Source of the DNA: Chondrinema litorale
GTDB taxonomy: Bacteria; Bacteroidota; Bacteroidia; Cytophagales; Flammeovirgaceae
Length of the DNA stretch: 64,000 nt
Assembly (NCBI RefSeq): GCF_026250525.1
Contig: NZ_CP111046.1
Location: 1-64,000, forward strand
Direction of reading: 5' to 3'
In this document: positions 17,892 to 27,313 of the stretch, piece by piece
How positions within the stretch are numbered: position 1 is the first letter of the stretch
Layout of the letters: each line of letters begins with the position of its first letter
Program-made: the position numbers and the translations under genes
The notes under the pieces: model-generated
Databases searched by the model: none
Seen by the model: the letters and a program-made list of their open reading frames with translations, nothing else
What the model was told of the DNA's origin: nothing

Positions 17892-19151
17892 TCACCCTTT
17901 TAAATTGTAGTATTCCTCAATTTTAACTTTCAAAAATAATAGATCGCCTAGAATTGGAGAGTCTCGTAACTTTGGATTATCATAGGTGTCCCAAAGCGGA
18001 ATTAAAGTTCTTAAGCTTTGTCGAGTTAATTGATCTTTTTCAACTTTCGCAAATATTCCTTTTTTAAACAAAAATCCCTTTTTTACCTTAGGAGTCTCTC
18101 CATTTGCAATTACATATAAGATAAATTTACCAATTCTCGATCTTCCAATAGATAAAGCCATAATATCTGCTTTTTGTATGGTGAGTGAAGGAGATTTCTT
18201 TTTGATTTTAGAAAGTTTATTGTGAACATAAATCTCTAAATAATTAGGGTAGAGCCTGATCGTATAGTCGCGTAGAAATAGCAATAATATTAAGCTAACT
18301 ATTAATATAAATCCAATAAGAAAAAGAGAGGCAACCAAACTTGCAATATTTGAGGTATTAAACACATCTATTAGCATAAAAACTGGGAGGCCTATAAATA
18401 GCATTACTACAAAGCTTGCTAATAAAATATCGCTTAATGTGACAACCCTTTTGATGGTATATTCTCGAAATTGCCCATTAATATTTTCTAATAAAGTTGA
18501 CGAGCGTGAATACGAAATATCAGGTTCTTTTTTTTGATAGTTTTTAGTATCCTTAAATTCCGGAATCTCTTTTTTAGTAGCATTCTTTACCGGTAATGAA
18601 AACTGTTTTTGATATTCTGATAAAGCATTGATCGCAGAAGGTAGAGCATTGGTATAATAATCAATATCTGTTTCAACTCCCCAATTATCAATTAATGAGA
18701 TAACAAATTCGCGACTGTTTTGAGTATTATTGTTAGAATTAAATACCACGCGAGAAGAGAGTTTCAAATGAGAGAATTCACCAAAACTACGTTTAAATAC
18801 ATTTTTTTCCTCATCATAATTAATTGTAAAAGTTTCATTTAAAGCATCTAAGCTTAGATTTAGCCTGTATTTTGGTTGAAGCATGTTTTTTTTCACCGCA
18901 AGTAAACAAGCAATACCTGCCATCATGAAAAAGGTAGCAAATAATATATCAGATGAGAATTGTAATTTGTTTTCATAAACTATTATAGCTATGTAACCTG
19001 CACCACCCATAAAGAAAATTAAAAAAGCAAAAACTGAGAAAACTACAACACAACCAGACATAAATTTTTTGCCCGTTTTTCCTTTAAGTATATTGGAATA
19101 ATGAATAGATATCTTGTTATTTTCTTTAGTTATATCTTTATAGCTAATCAT
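17892..19151 (-). CDS. membrane protein of unknown function
   Basis: I do not recognise the family. The 419-aa chain has two pairs of hydrophobic helices: about residues 29-95 ('FAFLIFFMGGAGYIAIIV', 'ILFATFFMMAGIACLLAV') and about 240-300 ('LLASFVVMLFIGLPVFMLI', 'LFLIGFILIVSLILLLFL'). Each pair is followed by a soluble beta-rich stretch of a PH-like type ('YTIRLYPNYLEIYVHNKLSK', 'DIMALSIGRS'), so the protein looks like a tandem duplication of a two-helix plus soluble-domain unit. Monocistronic and convergent with the cysteine-rich gene. Confidence 0.6.
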   Translation of the reverse strand: MISYKDITKENNKISIHYSNILKGKTGKKFMSGCVVVFSVFAFLIFFMGGAGYIAIIVYENKLQFSSDILFATFFMMAGIACLLAVKKNMLQPKYRLNLSLDALNETFTINYDEEKNVFKRSFGEFSHLKLSSRVVFNSNNNTQNSREFVISLIDNWGVETDIDYYTNALPSAINALSEYQKQFSLPVKNATKKEIPEFKDTKNYQKKEPDISYSRSSTLLENINGQFREYTIKRVVTLSDILLASFVVMLFIGLPVFMLIDVFNTSNIASLVASLFLIGFILIVSLILLLFLRDYTIRLYPNYLEIYVHNKLSKIKKKSPSLTIQKADIMALSIGRSRIGKFILYVIANGETPKVKKGFLFKKGIFAKVEKDQLTRQSLRTLIPLWDTYDNPKLRDSPILGDLLFLKVKIEEYYNLKG

Positions 19152-19461
19152 AAAATTAAGCGTTGGTAAAATTCAATTCTACTTCCGTAATAGTACTATA
19201 ATAATCCTAAAAAAAGGTGATAATTGCTCTAATTAGAGTGTTTTCAGTATTAAGATTAGCTTATTATGCTCTTTAAAACACGTTTTTAAAAGAATTAATC
19301 TGCTTATATTAAATGCTACAACGAGAGGGAAACAAATAAGGTAGGATACTAATTAGGTATAAAGTATTAGTATGTTTTATGAGTTCTTATTTGATGCAAT
19401 CAAAAATAAATAAGACTGGCTGAATTTAAACTATTTCAACCAGTCGTAACTTTTAATTAGT
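19152..19461. other. intergenic region
   Basis: No gene seen. It holds a 12-bp palindrome CTCTAATTAGAG (near 19230) upstream of the minus-strand membrane protein and, at its right end, the terminator of the flavin reductase. Confidence 0.5.
19404..19445 (-). terminator. terminator of the flavin reductase gene
   Basis: On the minus strand GACTGGTTGAA (19445-19435) pairs with TTCAGCCAGTC (19424-19414) with one G-T pair, followed by a T-rich tract (TTATTTATTTTTG). It lies 17 bases after the stop codon. Confidence 0.75.
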
Positions 19462-20115
19462 TTAACTTCCAAGGTCTATATTCTCAGGTTCTACTCCAAT
19501 CTTTTTCAAGTTCTTTTCCATTGCTTCATTAAAAGGTGGCGGACCACAAACCAGTATTGGTTTAGATACATCAGTAATATGTTCTTTCAGATATTTTTCA
19601 TCGATATTCCCATAATAATCTGGGTCTTCATTATCTCCAGTAATTACATTCTTATATCGGTTGCCAAGCATTTCGTAAAGCTCTTCTTTAAGAAAAACAT
19701 CCATCGCACTTTTATTCGAAAAAATAAGGATGCTATCTTTAAGCGTACCTGCATTATACATCTCGCGCATAATGGCAATAAATGGAGTAATGCCTGTACC
19801 ACCCGCTAAGAAAATTGCACCTTCGGCAGGTTTATAAGTATTAAAAGGCTCTGTGAAACTTAACTCATCATTTGCCTTTAGTTTACTTAAAGCTTCCGTT
19901 TTACCGTGATGATCGGTATATATTCTAATTATGAATTCTAATGTATCTCCATCTGGTAAATTTGTCATTGTAAAAGGACCAGGCTCATTATCAGCTACTT
20001 TTATCTCTACAGCATCACCTACATTAAACTCAAATCCGGCTGGTTTTGGTAGTTCTATTCTAACCACATTATGAGCCAGCCACTCTATCGTTTTTATCTT
20101 CTCTGTGTATTTCAT
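19462..20115 (-). CDS. ferredoxin-NADP reductase-like FAD/NAD(P) oxidoreductase
   Basis: A compact 217-aa FNR-superfamily protein without a ferredoxin domain. The N-terminal half is a FAD-binding barrel in which the usual RxYS motif is replaced by 'PGPFTMTNL' (about 46-54). The C-terminal half is the nucleotide domain with 'LAGGTGITPFIAIMREM' (about 103-119) and 'CGPPPFNEAM' (about 191-200). It would pass electrons between NAD(P)H, flavin and an iron-sulfur partner in the cytoplasm. It is divergent from the PaoABC-like operon 318 bases away; a functional link is possible but not shown, since that enzyme is exported. Confidence 0.85.
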   Translation of the reverse strand: MKYTEKIKTIEWLAHNVVRIELPKPAGFEFNVGDAVEIKVADNEPGPFTMTNLPDGDTLEFIIRIYTDHHGKTEALSKLKANDELSFTEPFNTYKPAEGAIFLAGGTGITPFIAIMREMYNAGTLKDSILIFSNKSAMDVFLKEELYEMLGNRYKNVITGDNEDPDYYGNIDEKYLKEHITDVSKPILVCGPPPFNEAMEKNLKKIGVEPENIDLGS

Positions 20116-20433
20116 AAGTATGGTTTTTTCTTATTTAACAAAGTGTTTTACGATAATGTTATCGAGCAAATATCTTTTGAGAGTAGAAGAAAGCTTACTG
20201 ATTTAAACATCTAGAATACAAATTGACAAAAAATGCTATCGCCTAATTAAGTAGAAAAATGACTGATATTATGATAACTTTAATATAAGCGCAATTCATT
20301 GAGATATTTTAAATTTTCAATGCTTCTAATTAAAGCATTCAAACTTTCCACTTAGAACTCAGTTGTCTGTATTAAAAAGGAATGTGAAAATTCCTGTAAA
20401 CGAACTAATATATATTTATCAATCAACCTAGCT
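20116..20433. other. divergent intergenic region between flavin reductase and paoABC-like operon
   Basis: No gene seen. A small inverted repeat AGGAAT-N6-ATTCCT (20378-20395) about 40 bases before the operon start is a possible operator, and TATATTTA near 20410 is a one-off match to the -7 consensus. Confidence 0.3.
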
Positions 20434-21225
20434 ATGGATAAATTAGAAGACTGGAAAACTAAAGTAGACAAAGAGAAACTGAACTCCGATGAGGAAGATA
20501 TTTTCTCTCAATTAGGTTTAAATGGAAGCACAAGAAGGCGATTTTTAAAACGAATCTCTGCTGCGAGTTTGAGTATTTGGGCGACTCCTCAGTTTGCCTC
20601 GAAATTATATGCAGCAGAAAAACCTGTAGATACGATTGCCATTCTCAATGAGTTAAAGGTAAATCTACACATCAACAAATCAATTAAACCCCTCACAATT
20701 GATTCAAGAACAACGTTATTAGATGCATTAAGAGAACAGTTAGGATTAACTGGCAGCAAAAAAGGTTGCGATCATGGCCAGTGTGGTGCTTGCACAGTTA
20801 TCGTTGATGGCAAGCGTAAATTATCGTGCTTAACACTAGCAGCTACGTGTAAAGAAAAAGAGGTAACAACTGTAGAAGGTTTAGCCGTTGGCGATGAGCT
20901 ACATCCTATGCAAGAAGCTTTCTTGAAACACGATGGCTTTCAATGCGGTTATTGCACACCAGGACAAATCTGTTCATCAGTAGCTTTATTAGAAGAAGCA
21001 AAAAATGGTGAAGCCAGTTACGTAACCAAAGATTTCACTAAAATGGATAGTGGCTTAACGCTCTCAGAAGGAGAAATTAGAGAGCGTATGTCTGGAAATA
21101 TCTGTAGATGTGGCGCTTACAACAATATTGTACAAGCAGTAAAAGAAGTAAATAGTGGAGAAGATGAGATGCCTACATGGGAATTTGCTACTGCTGAACA
21201 AATGGAAAAAGCGAGTAAATCTTAA
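20434..21225 (+). CDS. paoA: periplasmic aldehyde oxidoreductase, 2Fe-2S subunit (PaoA-like)
   Basis: Small subunit of a molybdenum hydroxylase of the xanthine dehydrogenase family. A Tat signal with three arginines ('TRRRFLKR', about 33-40) and a hydrophobic stretch shows export of the folded complex. Two [2Fe-2S] clusters are visible: the plant-type one at Cys112, 117, 120 and 132 ('GCDHGQCGACT') and the second at Cys171, 174, 224 and 226 ('CGYCTPGQ', 'CRCGAYNN'). Electrons run from the molybdenum subunit through these clusters to FAD. Same order as E. coli paoABC (yagTSR): FAD and Mo subunits follow with gaps of 44 and 37 bases. The substrate (aldehydes in E. coli) is inferred. Confidence 0.92.
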   Translation: MDKLEDWKTKVDKEKLNSDEEDIFSQLGLNGSTRRRFLKRISAASLSIWATPQFASKLYAAEKPVDTIAILNELKVNLHINKSIKPLTIDSRTTLLDALREQLGLTGSKKGCDHGQCGACTVIVDGKRKLSCLTLAATCKEKEVTTVEGLAVGDELHPMQEAFLKHDGFQCGYCTPGQICSSVALLEEAKNGEASYVTKDFTKMDSGLTLSEGEIRERMSGNICRCGAYNNIVQAVKEVNSGEDEMPTWEFATAEQMEKASKS

Positions 21226-21269
21226 TTAAACAAAACCTAATTCTCTTTTAACCATCAGAAAAATAGCAA

Positions 21270-22262
21270 ATGAGACCTTTTACATATATAAATGCCGAAA
21301 GCAAACAACAAGCTTTACAAGCCGCGGCATCTAAAAAAAACGGCAAATATCTGGGAGGCGGAACTAACTTAATAGACTTAATGAAGGAAGATGTAGAACG
21401 CCCAGAACATTTAATAGAAATCGCTGATCTCGATTATAAATCAATAAGGAAAAATGACAAGGGTGGTTTATCAGTAGGAGCCATGTTGAGCAACTCCGAA
21501 ACTGCTAACCATACTTTAGTTCGCCAAAATTATCCATTACTTTCTATGGCCATGTTATCTGCTGCAACAGCACAAATTAGAAATATGGCTACCAATGGTG
21601 GAAACCTATTGCAAAGAACAAGATGCCCATACTTTTACGAAACCTCGATGCCTTGTAACAAGAGACAGCCGAGTTCAGGTTGTGGAGCAAAAAAAGGGAT
21701 TAATAGTTTACATGCCATTTTCGGATACAGTGACGAATGTGTGGCTGTACATCCATCTGATATGTGTGTGGCTCTTGCTGCTCTAAATGCCGAAGTGGAA
21801 GTAACCAAATCCGATGGAAGTACAAGATCCATCACCTTCGAAGATTTTCATCGATTACCGGGAAATCAACCAGAAAAAGATAATACTTTGGTGGATGGTG
21901 AATTAATTACTGCCATTCATTTACCAGAGTCTGTATATGCTAAGCATTACTATTACCTTAAAATTAGAGAGCGATCAAGCTATGCATTTGCTCTAGTTTC
22001 GGTAGCTGCTGGACTCCAAATCGAAAACGATACCATCACTTCTGTGGGCTTGGCTATGGGTGGAGTAGCTCATAAACCTTGGAAATTGACAAAAGCGGAA
22101 GATTTCTTGAAAGGAAAAAATCCAACTGAGGCCAATTTTGAAAAAGCGGCAAAACTTACTATGGCAGAAGCAAAACCTTTATCAGAAAATGAATATAAGG
22201 TTTTGATGGGAGAGAAGGCAATTGTAAGAGCATTAAACCAAGCATATAACAGAGAGGCATAA
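21270..22262 (+). CDS. paoB: aldehyde oxidoreductase FAD-binding subunit (PaoB-like)
   Basis: FAD-binding middle subunit (CO dehydrogenase flavoprotein family). 'YLGGGTNLIDLMK' (about 28-40) is the FAD phosphate loop and 'ATAQIRNMATNGGNLLQRTRC' a second FAD region. A cluster of cysteines in 'RCPYFY..SMPCNK', 'SGCGAKKG' and 'SDECVAVHPSDM' matches the extra [4Fe-4S] site known from E. coli PaoB and absent from ordinary xanthine dehydrogenase, which supports the PaoABC assignment. It has no own signal, so it would be exported as a complex by the Tat signal of PaoA. In operon with paoA and paoC. Confidence 0.92.
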   Translation: MRPFTYINAESKQQALQAAASKKNGKYLGGGTNLIDLMKEDVERPEHLIEIADLDYKSIRKNDKGGLSVGAMLSNSETANHTLVRQNYPLLSMAMLSAATAQIRNMATNGGNLLQRTRCPYFYETSMPCNKRQPSSGCGAKKGINSLHAIFGYSDECVAVHPSDMCVALAALNAEVEVTKSDGSTRSITFEDFHRLPGNQPEKDNTLVDGELITAIHLPESVYAKHYYYLKIRERSSYAFALVSVAAGLQIENDTITSVGLAMGGVAHKPWKLTKAEDFLKGKNPTEANFEKAAKLTMAEAKPLSENEYKVLMGEKAIVRALNQAYNREA

Positions 22263-22299
22263 GTCTTTTCCAATTCTTTCACTTAAAAAAATTAACAAA

Positions 22300-24468
22300 A
22301 TGAAAACAGTAAAAGCATCAGGAATTGGGCAAGCCATCAATAGAATAGAAGGCCGATTAAAAGTAACCGGCATGGCAAAATATGCCTCTGAGTTCCCTGT
22401 AGAAAATGTGGTTTACGCACAAGGTGTTACAAGCACAATCGCAAAAGGAAAAATTAAATCAATAGATACAACTGAAGCTAAAAACCAAAAAGGAGTAATT
22501 GAAGTAATCACGCATAAAAATGCTGAAAAGCTTAAGTCTTTTGAAGAAGAAAGACCTGCTTTTACGCTAACTTCTGTTGTTCCTTTACTTCAAGATAAAG
22601 AGATTCATTATTACGGGCAATATATAGCTTGTGTGGTTGCAGAAACCTTTGAGCAAGCGCAATATGCCTGTAGGTTAATTAAAGTAACTTACGAAGAAGA
22701 TAAACCAGAAATACATTTAGATAAGCATCGAAATAAAACATATAAGCCCACTAAATCTGCCGATTATTCAAGAGGAAATATGGATAGTGGTATGGCAGAA
22801 GCAAGCTTAACTGTAGAAGAAACATATACGACACCTATTGAACATCAACATCCGATGGAGTTGCATGCAGCAATAACATCTTGGGAAAATGGCAAAGTTA
22901 AAATGTATGCTAGCCAGCAAATTTTGGATCAGGCAAAGACTTCTATTTCTGATACATTCATGATCCCAAAAGAGAATGTACAGATTATAGCCTCTTACCT
23001 CGGAGGTGGTTTTGGTTCTAAATTAAATGTACATGGACATATTACATTGGGTACTTTAGCCTCTAAAATGGTAGGAAGGCCAGTGCAAATTACTGTAACT
23101 AGACAGCAAATGTTTACCAATACAGGAATGAGGCAGTTTAACGAGCAAAAAATGCGATTGGGTGCTACAAAAGATGGGGCTTTAACTGCACTTGCACATC
23201 ATACACTTTCACATACTGCGACAAATTTGCAGTATTATGAGTCTTGTGGAAATGTATCTAAGATGCTTTACAAAACACCTAACAATGAGGTTACGCATAG
23301 ATTAATTCCACTAAATATCCAATGTCCTAATTCTATGAGAGCTCCGGGTGAAGCTACAGGTAGTTTTGCTTTAGAAAGTGCTATGGATGAAATGGCGTGG
23401 AAACTAAAAATGGATCCAATCGAATTTAGAATAAAAAATGATACACAAGTAGACTTAGGAGCGGATAAACCTTTTTCTTCCAGATTGTTAAAAGAATGCT
23501 TACGAATCGGGGCAGACAAGTTTGGTTGGGAAAAAAGAAAAATGCAGCCCGGTGCTAATCAAAATGGGAATTGGCTAATCGGATATGGTGTAAGTGCTGC
23601 ATCGAGAAGAGCACCATACAGAAAAACCAGTGCCAAAGTGATTGTAGAATTAAAAGGTGAAAAAGCTTTGGCAACCATTCAAATGGATGCTACAGATATT
23701 GGTACCGGTACTTATACAATTCTGACTCAAACTGCTTCTGAGTATTTAGATATCCCAGTAGAAAATATTACTGTTGAAATCGGTGATTCTAATTTTCCTG
23801 TAACACCCGGTTCTGGTGGTTCTTGGGGAGCGGCTTCTTATTCAAACGGAGTGCGAGTAGCTTGCCAAAATATATTTAAAGAATTAAAGCAAAAAGCTGG
23901 AAATTCTAATTCGGCAGATACTTCAATCAATGCACTTTTAAAAGCTAATAAACTCGACAAATACGAAGTGATAGGAACTGCTGAGCCTTCAGAAGAATTT
24001 AAAAAACATTCTGTATTCTCATTCGGTGCAAACTTTACTGAAGTTTGGGTAGATAAAGATACTGGCATTTACCGCATCCATCGCATGGTAAATGTAGGCT
24101 CTGCTGGTAAAATTATAAATCCTAAAACATCTTATAGCCAAATTATTGGCGGGCTTACTATGGGAGCCGGAATGGTAATAGCCGAGCAAACTCAAGTAGA
24201 ACCTAACTATGGAAATTTTATCACCAGATCGCTAGCCGATTATCATGTTCCTGTAAATTTAGATATGGCAAATATTGATGTTGTATTCTTACCAGAAGAA
24301 GATAAAATTGCCAACGAAATGGGTGTAAAAGGTATTGGTGAATTAGGTATTACCAGCGTAGCTGCATCTATTACCAATGCCATATTTAACGCTACTGGAA
24401 AAAGAATGCGACATTTACCTGTAACTCCTGAAAAGTTAATTACAGCAGAAGTTGAACCAGGTGTATAA
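22300..24468 (+). CDS. paoC: aldehyde oxidoreductase molybdenum-binding subunit (PaoC-like)
   Basis: Large catalytic subunit that binds the molybdopterin cytosine dinucleotide cofactor and oxidises aldehydes or N-heterocycles with water as oxygen donor. An alpha/beta hammerhead domain ('RLKVTGMAKYASEF') is followed by Mo-cofactor loops 'YLGGGFGSK', 'MRAPGEATGSFALESAMDE', 'GSGGSWGAASYSNG' and, near the C-terminus, 'GVKGIGELGITS', where the Glu is the catalytic base of the family. The length, 722 aa, agrees with PaoC. No XdhC/PaoD-type maturation gene is in the window, so maturation must be supplied elsewhere. A good terminator follows. Confidence 0.93.
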   Translation: MKTVKASGIGQAINRIEGRLKVTGMAKYASEFPVENVVYAQGVTSTIAKGKIKSIDTTEAKNQKGVIEVITHKNAEKLKSFEEERPAFTLTSVVPLLQDKEIHYYGQYIACVVAETFEQAQYACRLIKVTYEEDKPEIHLDKHRNKTYKPTKSADYSRGNMDSGMAEASLTVEETYTTPIEHQHPMELHAAITSWENGKVKMYASQQILDQAKTSISDTFMIPKENVQIIASYLGGGFGSKLNVHGHITLGTLASKMVGRPVQITVTRQQMFTNTGMRQFNEQKMRLGATKDGALTALAHHTLSHTATNLQYYESCGNVSKMLYKTPNNEVTHRLIPLNIQCPNSMRAPGEATGSFALESAMDEMAWKLKMDPIEFRIKNDTQVDLGADKPFSSRLLKECLRIGADKFGWEKRKMQPGANQNGNWLIGYGVSAASRRAPYRKTSAKVIVELKGEKALATIQMDATDIGTGTYTILTQTASEYLDIPVENITVEIGDSNFPVTPGSGGSWGAASYSNGVRVACQNIFKELKQKAGNSNSADTSINALLKANKLDKYEVIGTAEPSEEFKKHSVFSFGANFTEVWVDKDTGIYRIHRMVNVGSAGKIINPKTSYSQIIGGLTMGAGMVIAEQTQVEPNYGNFITRSLADYHVPVNLDMANIDVVFLPEEDKIANEMGVKGIGELGITSVAASITNAIFNATGKRMRHLPVTPEKLITAEVEPGV

Positions 24469-24519
24469 ATATATTATATCTTTAGCTATTAATTACGGTT
24501 AAAGGTGTTTCTGAAAATC

Positions 24520-24556
24520 AAGCGGTGCAAAGTATCTTCTTTGTACCGCTTTTTTA
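24520..24556 (+). terminator. rho-independent terminator of the paoABC-like operon
   Basis: A 13-bp stem with one G-T pair (AAGCGGTGCAAAG at 24520 with CTTTGTACCGCTT at 24539) and a 6-base loop runs into a T tract. Confidence 0.88.
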
Positions 24557-24674
24557 TTGATTTAGTAAACTTACATCTCTAAAAAGTAAAATTCTTAAAA
24601 CTGATACAAAAATCATTAGTATCTTTCCTTTATAAACAAACAGAGTCAATAAGTACATTTCACCTCAACTATCC

Positions 24675-25892
24675 ATGCAGAAATACGCGCTAATACTAAT
24701 AATTCTATTCGGGCTAAACGCTTGTTCCGAGAAAAAACAAAGTGAAGAAATAATAGAAGTCAAAAAAGAAATTCTTACCGGAGCAGATCAAACAGATAAA
24801 TACATTCCTTATTTAGAAGGCAAGAATGTAGCTGTAATGGCAAATCCGACTACGATAATTGGTAACAAGCACTTAGTAGATAGTTTGTTAGCAGTAGGTG
24901 TAAATATTGTGAAAGTTTTTGGACCAGAACACGGGTTTAGAGGTAATGCCAGTGCGGGCGATAAAGTAAAAGATGAGATAGATCAATCCACCGGAATTCC
25001 AATTATCTCATTGTATGGCAAAAAGAATCGGCCAAGCAAAGAAGATATGGAAGATGTAGATGTTCTCATTTATGATTTGCAAGATGTGGGCTGTCGTTTT
25101 TACACAAATATTAATGCACTTGCCAGGTTAATGGAAACTTGTGCTGCTTACGACAAAGAATTGTTGATTTTAGATAGACCCAACCCAAATGGGCACTTAA
25201 TTGATGGTCCCATACTAGATATGCAATTCAAGTCTGGTATTGGTATGTTTCCCTTACCCATGTCACACGGGCTTACAGTGGGTGAATTTGCTCAAATGGC
25301 AAATGGCGAAGGATGGCTTACGGATCAGGTTAAATGTAAATTGAAGATTATTCCAGTAGCAAATTACGACCACGAAATGCCTTATACCTTGCCTGTAAAT
25401 CCGTCTCCAAACTTAAATACTGAGCTTTCAATTTTGCTATATCCATCAACATGTATGTTCGAAGGGACTTACTTAAATCACGGTCGTGGTACCTATTTCC
25501 CTTTTACAGTTTTGGGTAGTCCAGAATTAGAAGGCGTTTACGATTTTTCATTTACACCAACAGGCATTAAAGGCATGGCTGAAACTCCTCTTTTTATGGA
25601 TCAGGTTTGTTATGGCATAGATTTAAGAAAGTATGATGTAGAAGAAATACGAAAAAGCAAACAGATTAACCTGCAATGGATTATGGAGTTGTACAAGAAT
25701 CATCCACACAAAGAAAAGTTTTTTGATTCTAGCCTGAGTAACCAAATGGGAACAATTGAGAAGCTAATAGGTACCGGACTTTTTAGACAACAAATAAAAG
25801 ATGGTGTATCAGAAGAAGAAATCAGAGCCAGTTGGGAACCCCGCTTAAGCGAATACAAAGAAATGCGAAAAAAGTATTTGTTGTATCGTTGA
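24675..25892 (+). CDS. namZ: DUF1343 lipoprotein, NamZ-like exo-beta-N-acetylmuramidase
   Basis: Lipobox Leu-Asn-Ala-Cys (Cys17) places it on a membrane. The body is a DUF1343 domain: 'PEHGFRGNASAGDKV', 'YDLQDVGCRFYTNINALARLM', 'DRPNPNGHLIDGPILD', 'SHGLTVGEFAQMANGEGW' and 'FEGTYLNHGRGTYFPFTVLGSP'. Members of this family (NamZ, GH171) release MurNAc from the non-reducing ends of peptidoglycan fragments, so this enzyme probably recycles cell-wall sugars or feeds on muropeptides. 405 aa is the usual size. It stands alone, with no MurNAc transporter or kinase nearby. Confidence 0.88.
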   Translation: MQKYALILIILFGLNACSEKKQSEEIIEVKKEILTGADQTDKYIPYLEGKNVAVMANPTTIIGNKHLVDSLLAVGVNIVKVFGPEHGFRGNASAGDKVKDEIDQSTGIPIISLYGKKNRPSKEDMEDVDVLIYDLQDVGCRFYTNINALARLMETCAAYDKELLILDRPNPNGHLIDGPILDMQFKSGIGMFPLPMSHGLTVGEFAQMANGEGWLTDQVKCKLKIIPVANYDHEMPYTLPVNPSPNLNTELSILLYPSTCMFEGTYLNHGRGTYFPFTVLGSPELEGVYDFSFTPTGIKGMAETPLFMDQVCYGIDLRKYDVEEIRKSKQINLQWIMELYKNHPHKEKFFDSSLSNQMGTIEKLIGTGLFRQQIKDGVSEEEIRASWEPRLSEYKEMRKKYLLYR

Positions 25893-25923
25893 AGGGGGGT
25901 TGGGCACTAGTAAATTTGGAAAA

Positions 25924-26976
25924 CTACCCAGGAATGCTAAAATAAAAAGTGGCTCCTTCATTAGTTTTACTATCTGCCCATATTTTACCATTGTGTAGCT
26001 CAATTACTCGTGAGGCAATTGCTAAACCTAGTCCGTTTCCATCAAAATCTCTCTTTTTATGTAATCTTTGAAACTCTTGAAATAACTTACCATAATTATT
26101 CATGTCGAAACCTACTCCATTGTCTTTGATAGAGTATACATACTCTTCATTCAATTTTTCTCCATTAATCTGAATTATTGCTTTTTCTATTGGTTTTGTA
26201 TACTTAATGGCATTAGAAAGCAAATTAGACAGTAATTGACCGATCATCATTAGATCTCCTTTAGTAGGTTGCAAATTATTCAGACGAAAATCAATTTCTC
26301 TTTCTTGAATATCCTCAGTAAGATCTGCATATATTTCATGGAAGAGCTCTTCCATATTAATTTCGGCAATTTCTGTGTGTATCGATCTCAATCGGGTAAA
26401 AACTAGCACATCTTCTATCAACTTTTCCATTTTATCAGCCCTCTTCAATATGCGGTCTGTCATGTGCTTTATGTTGCCATCATTTAGGTCACTATATTCT
26501 TCATTTAGGATTTCAGAATAGCCAATAATTGCACGTAAGGGTTCTCTTAAATCATGTGACATTAAAAAATTAAATGCTTTTAAATCTTTAATTAATCTGT
26601 CTCTTTCTTCTAAAGCAATTTTTAAATCATCTTCAGCTTTTTTCCATTCTGTAACATCAAACCCAACCATACCGATACATTCGCCCATTTTAAAAGCTTT
26701 TACAGTGCCAGTCGCTATTCCATAAAGTGGGTGAGGTTTAAAATGTCTTGTATCGTAAGATTCGCCTGTTGCTAATACTTTTTTATACTTTTCTAGCCTA
26801 TCACTATTTTTAATATCTGGTGATATTTCAGTAATGTGTTTTCCGACTAAATCTTCTTTTTTAAGACCTTTAAATTTACTAAGTGCTTCTTTGTTAATAT
26901 CTACCAGTTTAAGCTCAGCATCGTAAATGCAGAAAATGAAATTTGCATTGTCAAAAAAAGCTCTTAAATGATCCAT
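25924..26976 (-). CDS. PAS-domain sensor histidine kinase
   Basis: The start at ATG 26976 is preferred over a TTG ten codons upstream. A PAS domain (about 5-115, 'FIFCIYDAELKLVDINKEAL') is followed by a short coiled coil and a HisKA domain with 'FLMSHDLREPLRAIIGYSE' (His141), then an HATPase domain with 'LLSNAIKYTKP', 'DNGVGFDMNNYGKLF' and 'GNGLGLAIASRV'. There is no membrane segment, so it senses a cytoplasmic signal. No response regulator is adjacent; its partner must be elsewhere. It is divergent from the STAS-like gene at 27314, sharing a 337-base control region. Confidence 0.92.
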   Translation of the reverse strand: MDHLRAFFDNANFIFCIYDAELKLVDINKEALSKFKGLKKEDLVGKHITEISPDIKNSDRLEKYKKVLATGESYDTRHFKPHPLYGIATGTVKAFKMGECIGMVGFDVTEWKKAEDDLKIALEERDRLIKDLKAFNFLMSHDLREPLRAIIGYSEILNEEYSDLNDGNIKHMTDRILKRADKMEKLIEDVLVFTRLRSIHTEIAEINMEELFHEIYADLTEDIQEREIDFRLNNLQPTKGDLMMIGQLLSNLLSNAIKYTKPIEKAIIQINGEKLNEEYVYSIKDNGVGFDMNNYGKLFQEFQRLHKKRDFDGNGLGLAIASRVIELHNGKIWADSKTNEGATFYFSIPG

Positions 26977-27066
26977 AGTATAAATTAAAAATTCATCTCG
27001 ACTCAATCATATTTATAGCAAGCTTTATAAAAATACATAAGATAATTGACTAATGTATAAATAAAT

Positions 27067-27100
27067 CAAAGTTACATCTTATCAATTTATAGATGTACAA
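27067..27100 (-). promoter_or_regulatory. candidate promoter of the PAS histidine kinase
   Basis: On the minus strand TTG (27100-27098), 23 bases, then TAACTTTG (27074-27067), an exact TAnnTTTG match, about 90 bases before the ATG. Nothing else is seen in the divergent gap 26977-27313. Confidence 0.4.
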
Positions 27101-27313
27101 TTTCCATTACTGACTATTTTTAACTCGTTGAATAGTCTTTCTAATTGTTGATTTCCCTGCTTAGTAAAAAACGGAATATATAATAAATAGAAGATTATTG
27201 CTGTGATTTAGGCAGAAGTGTGTCAATAAATACAAATAGAAAAGAGTGGTTCTTTTATATCTTATGTTATAGATGATTATATTATCACTAAGGAACTCAC
27301 TTAACTAACAATA

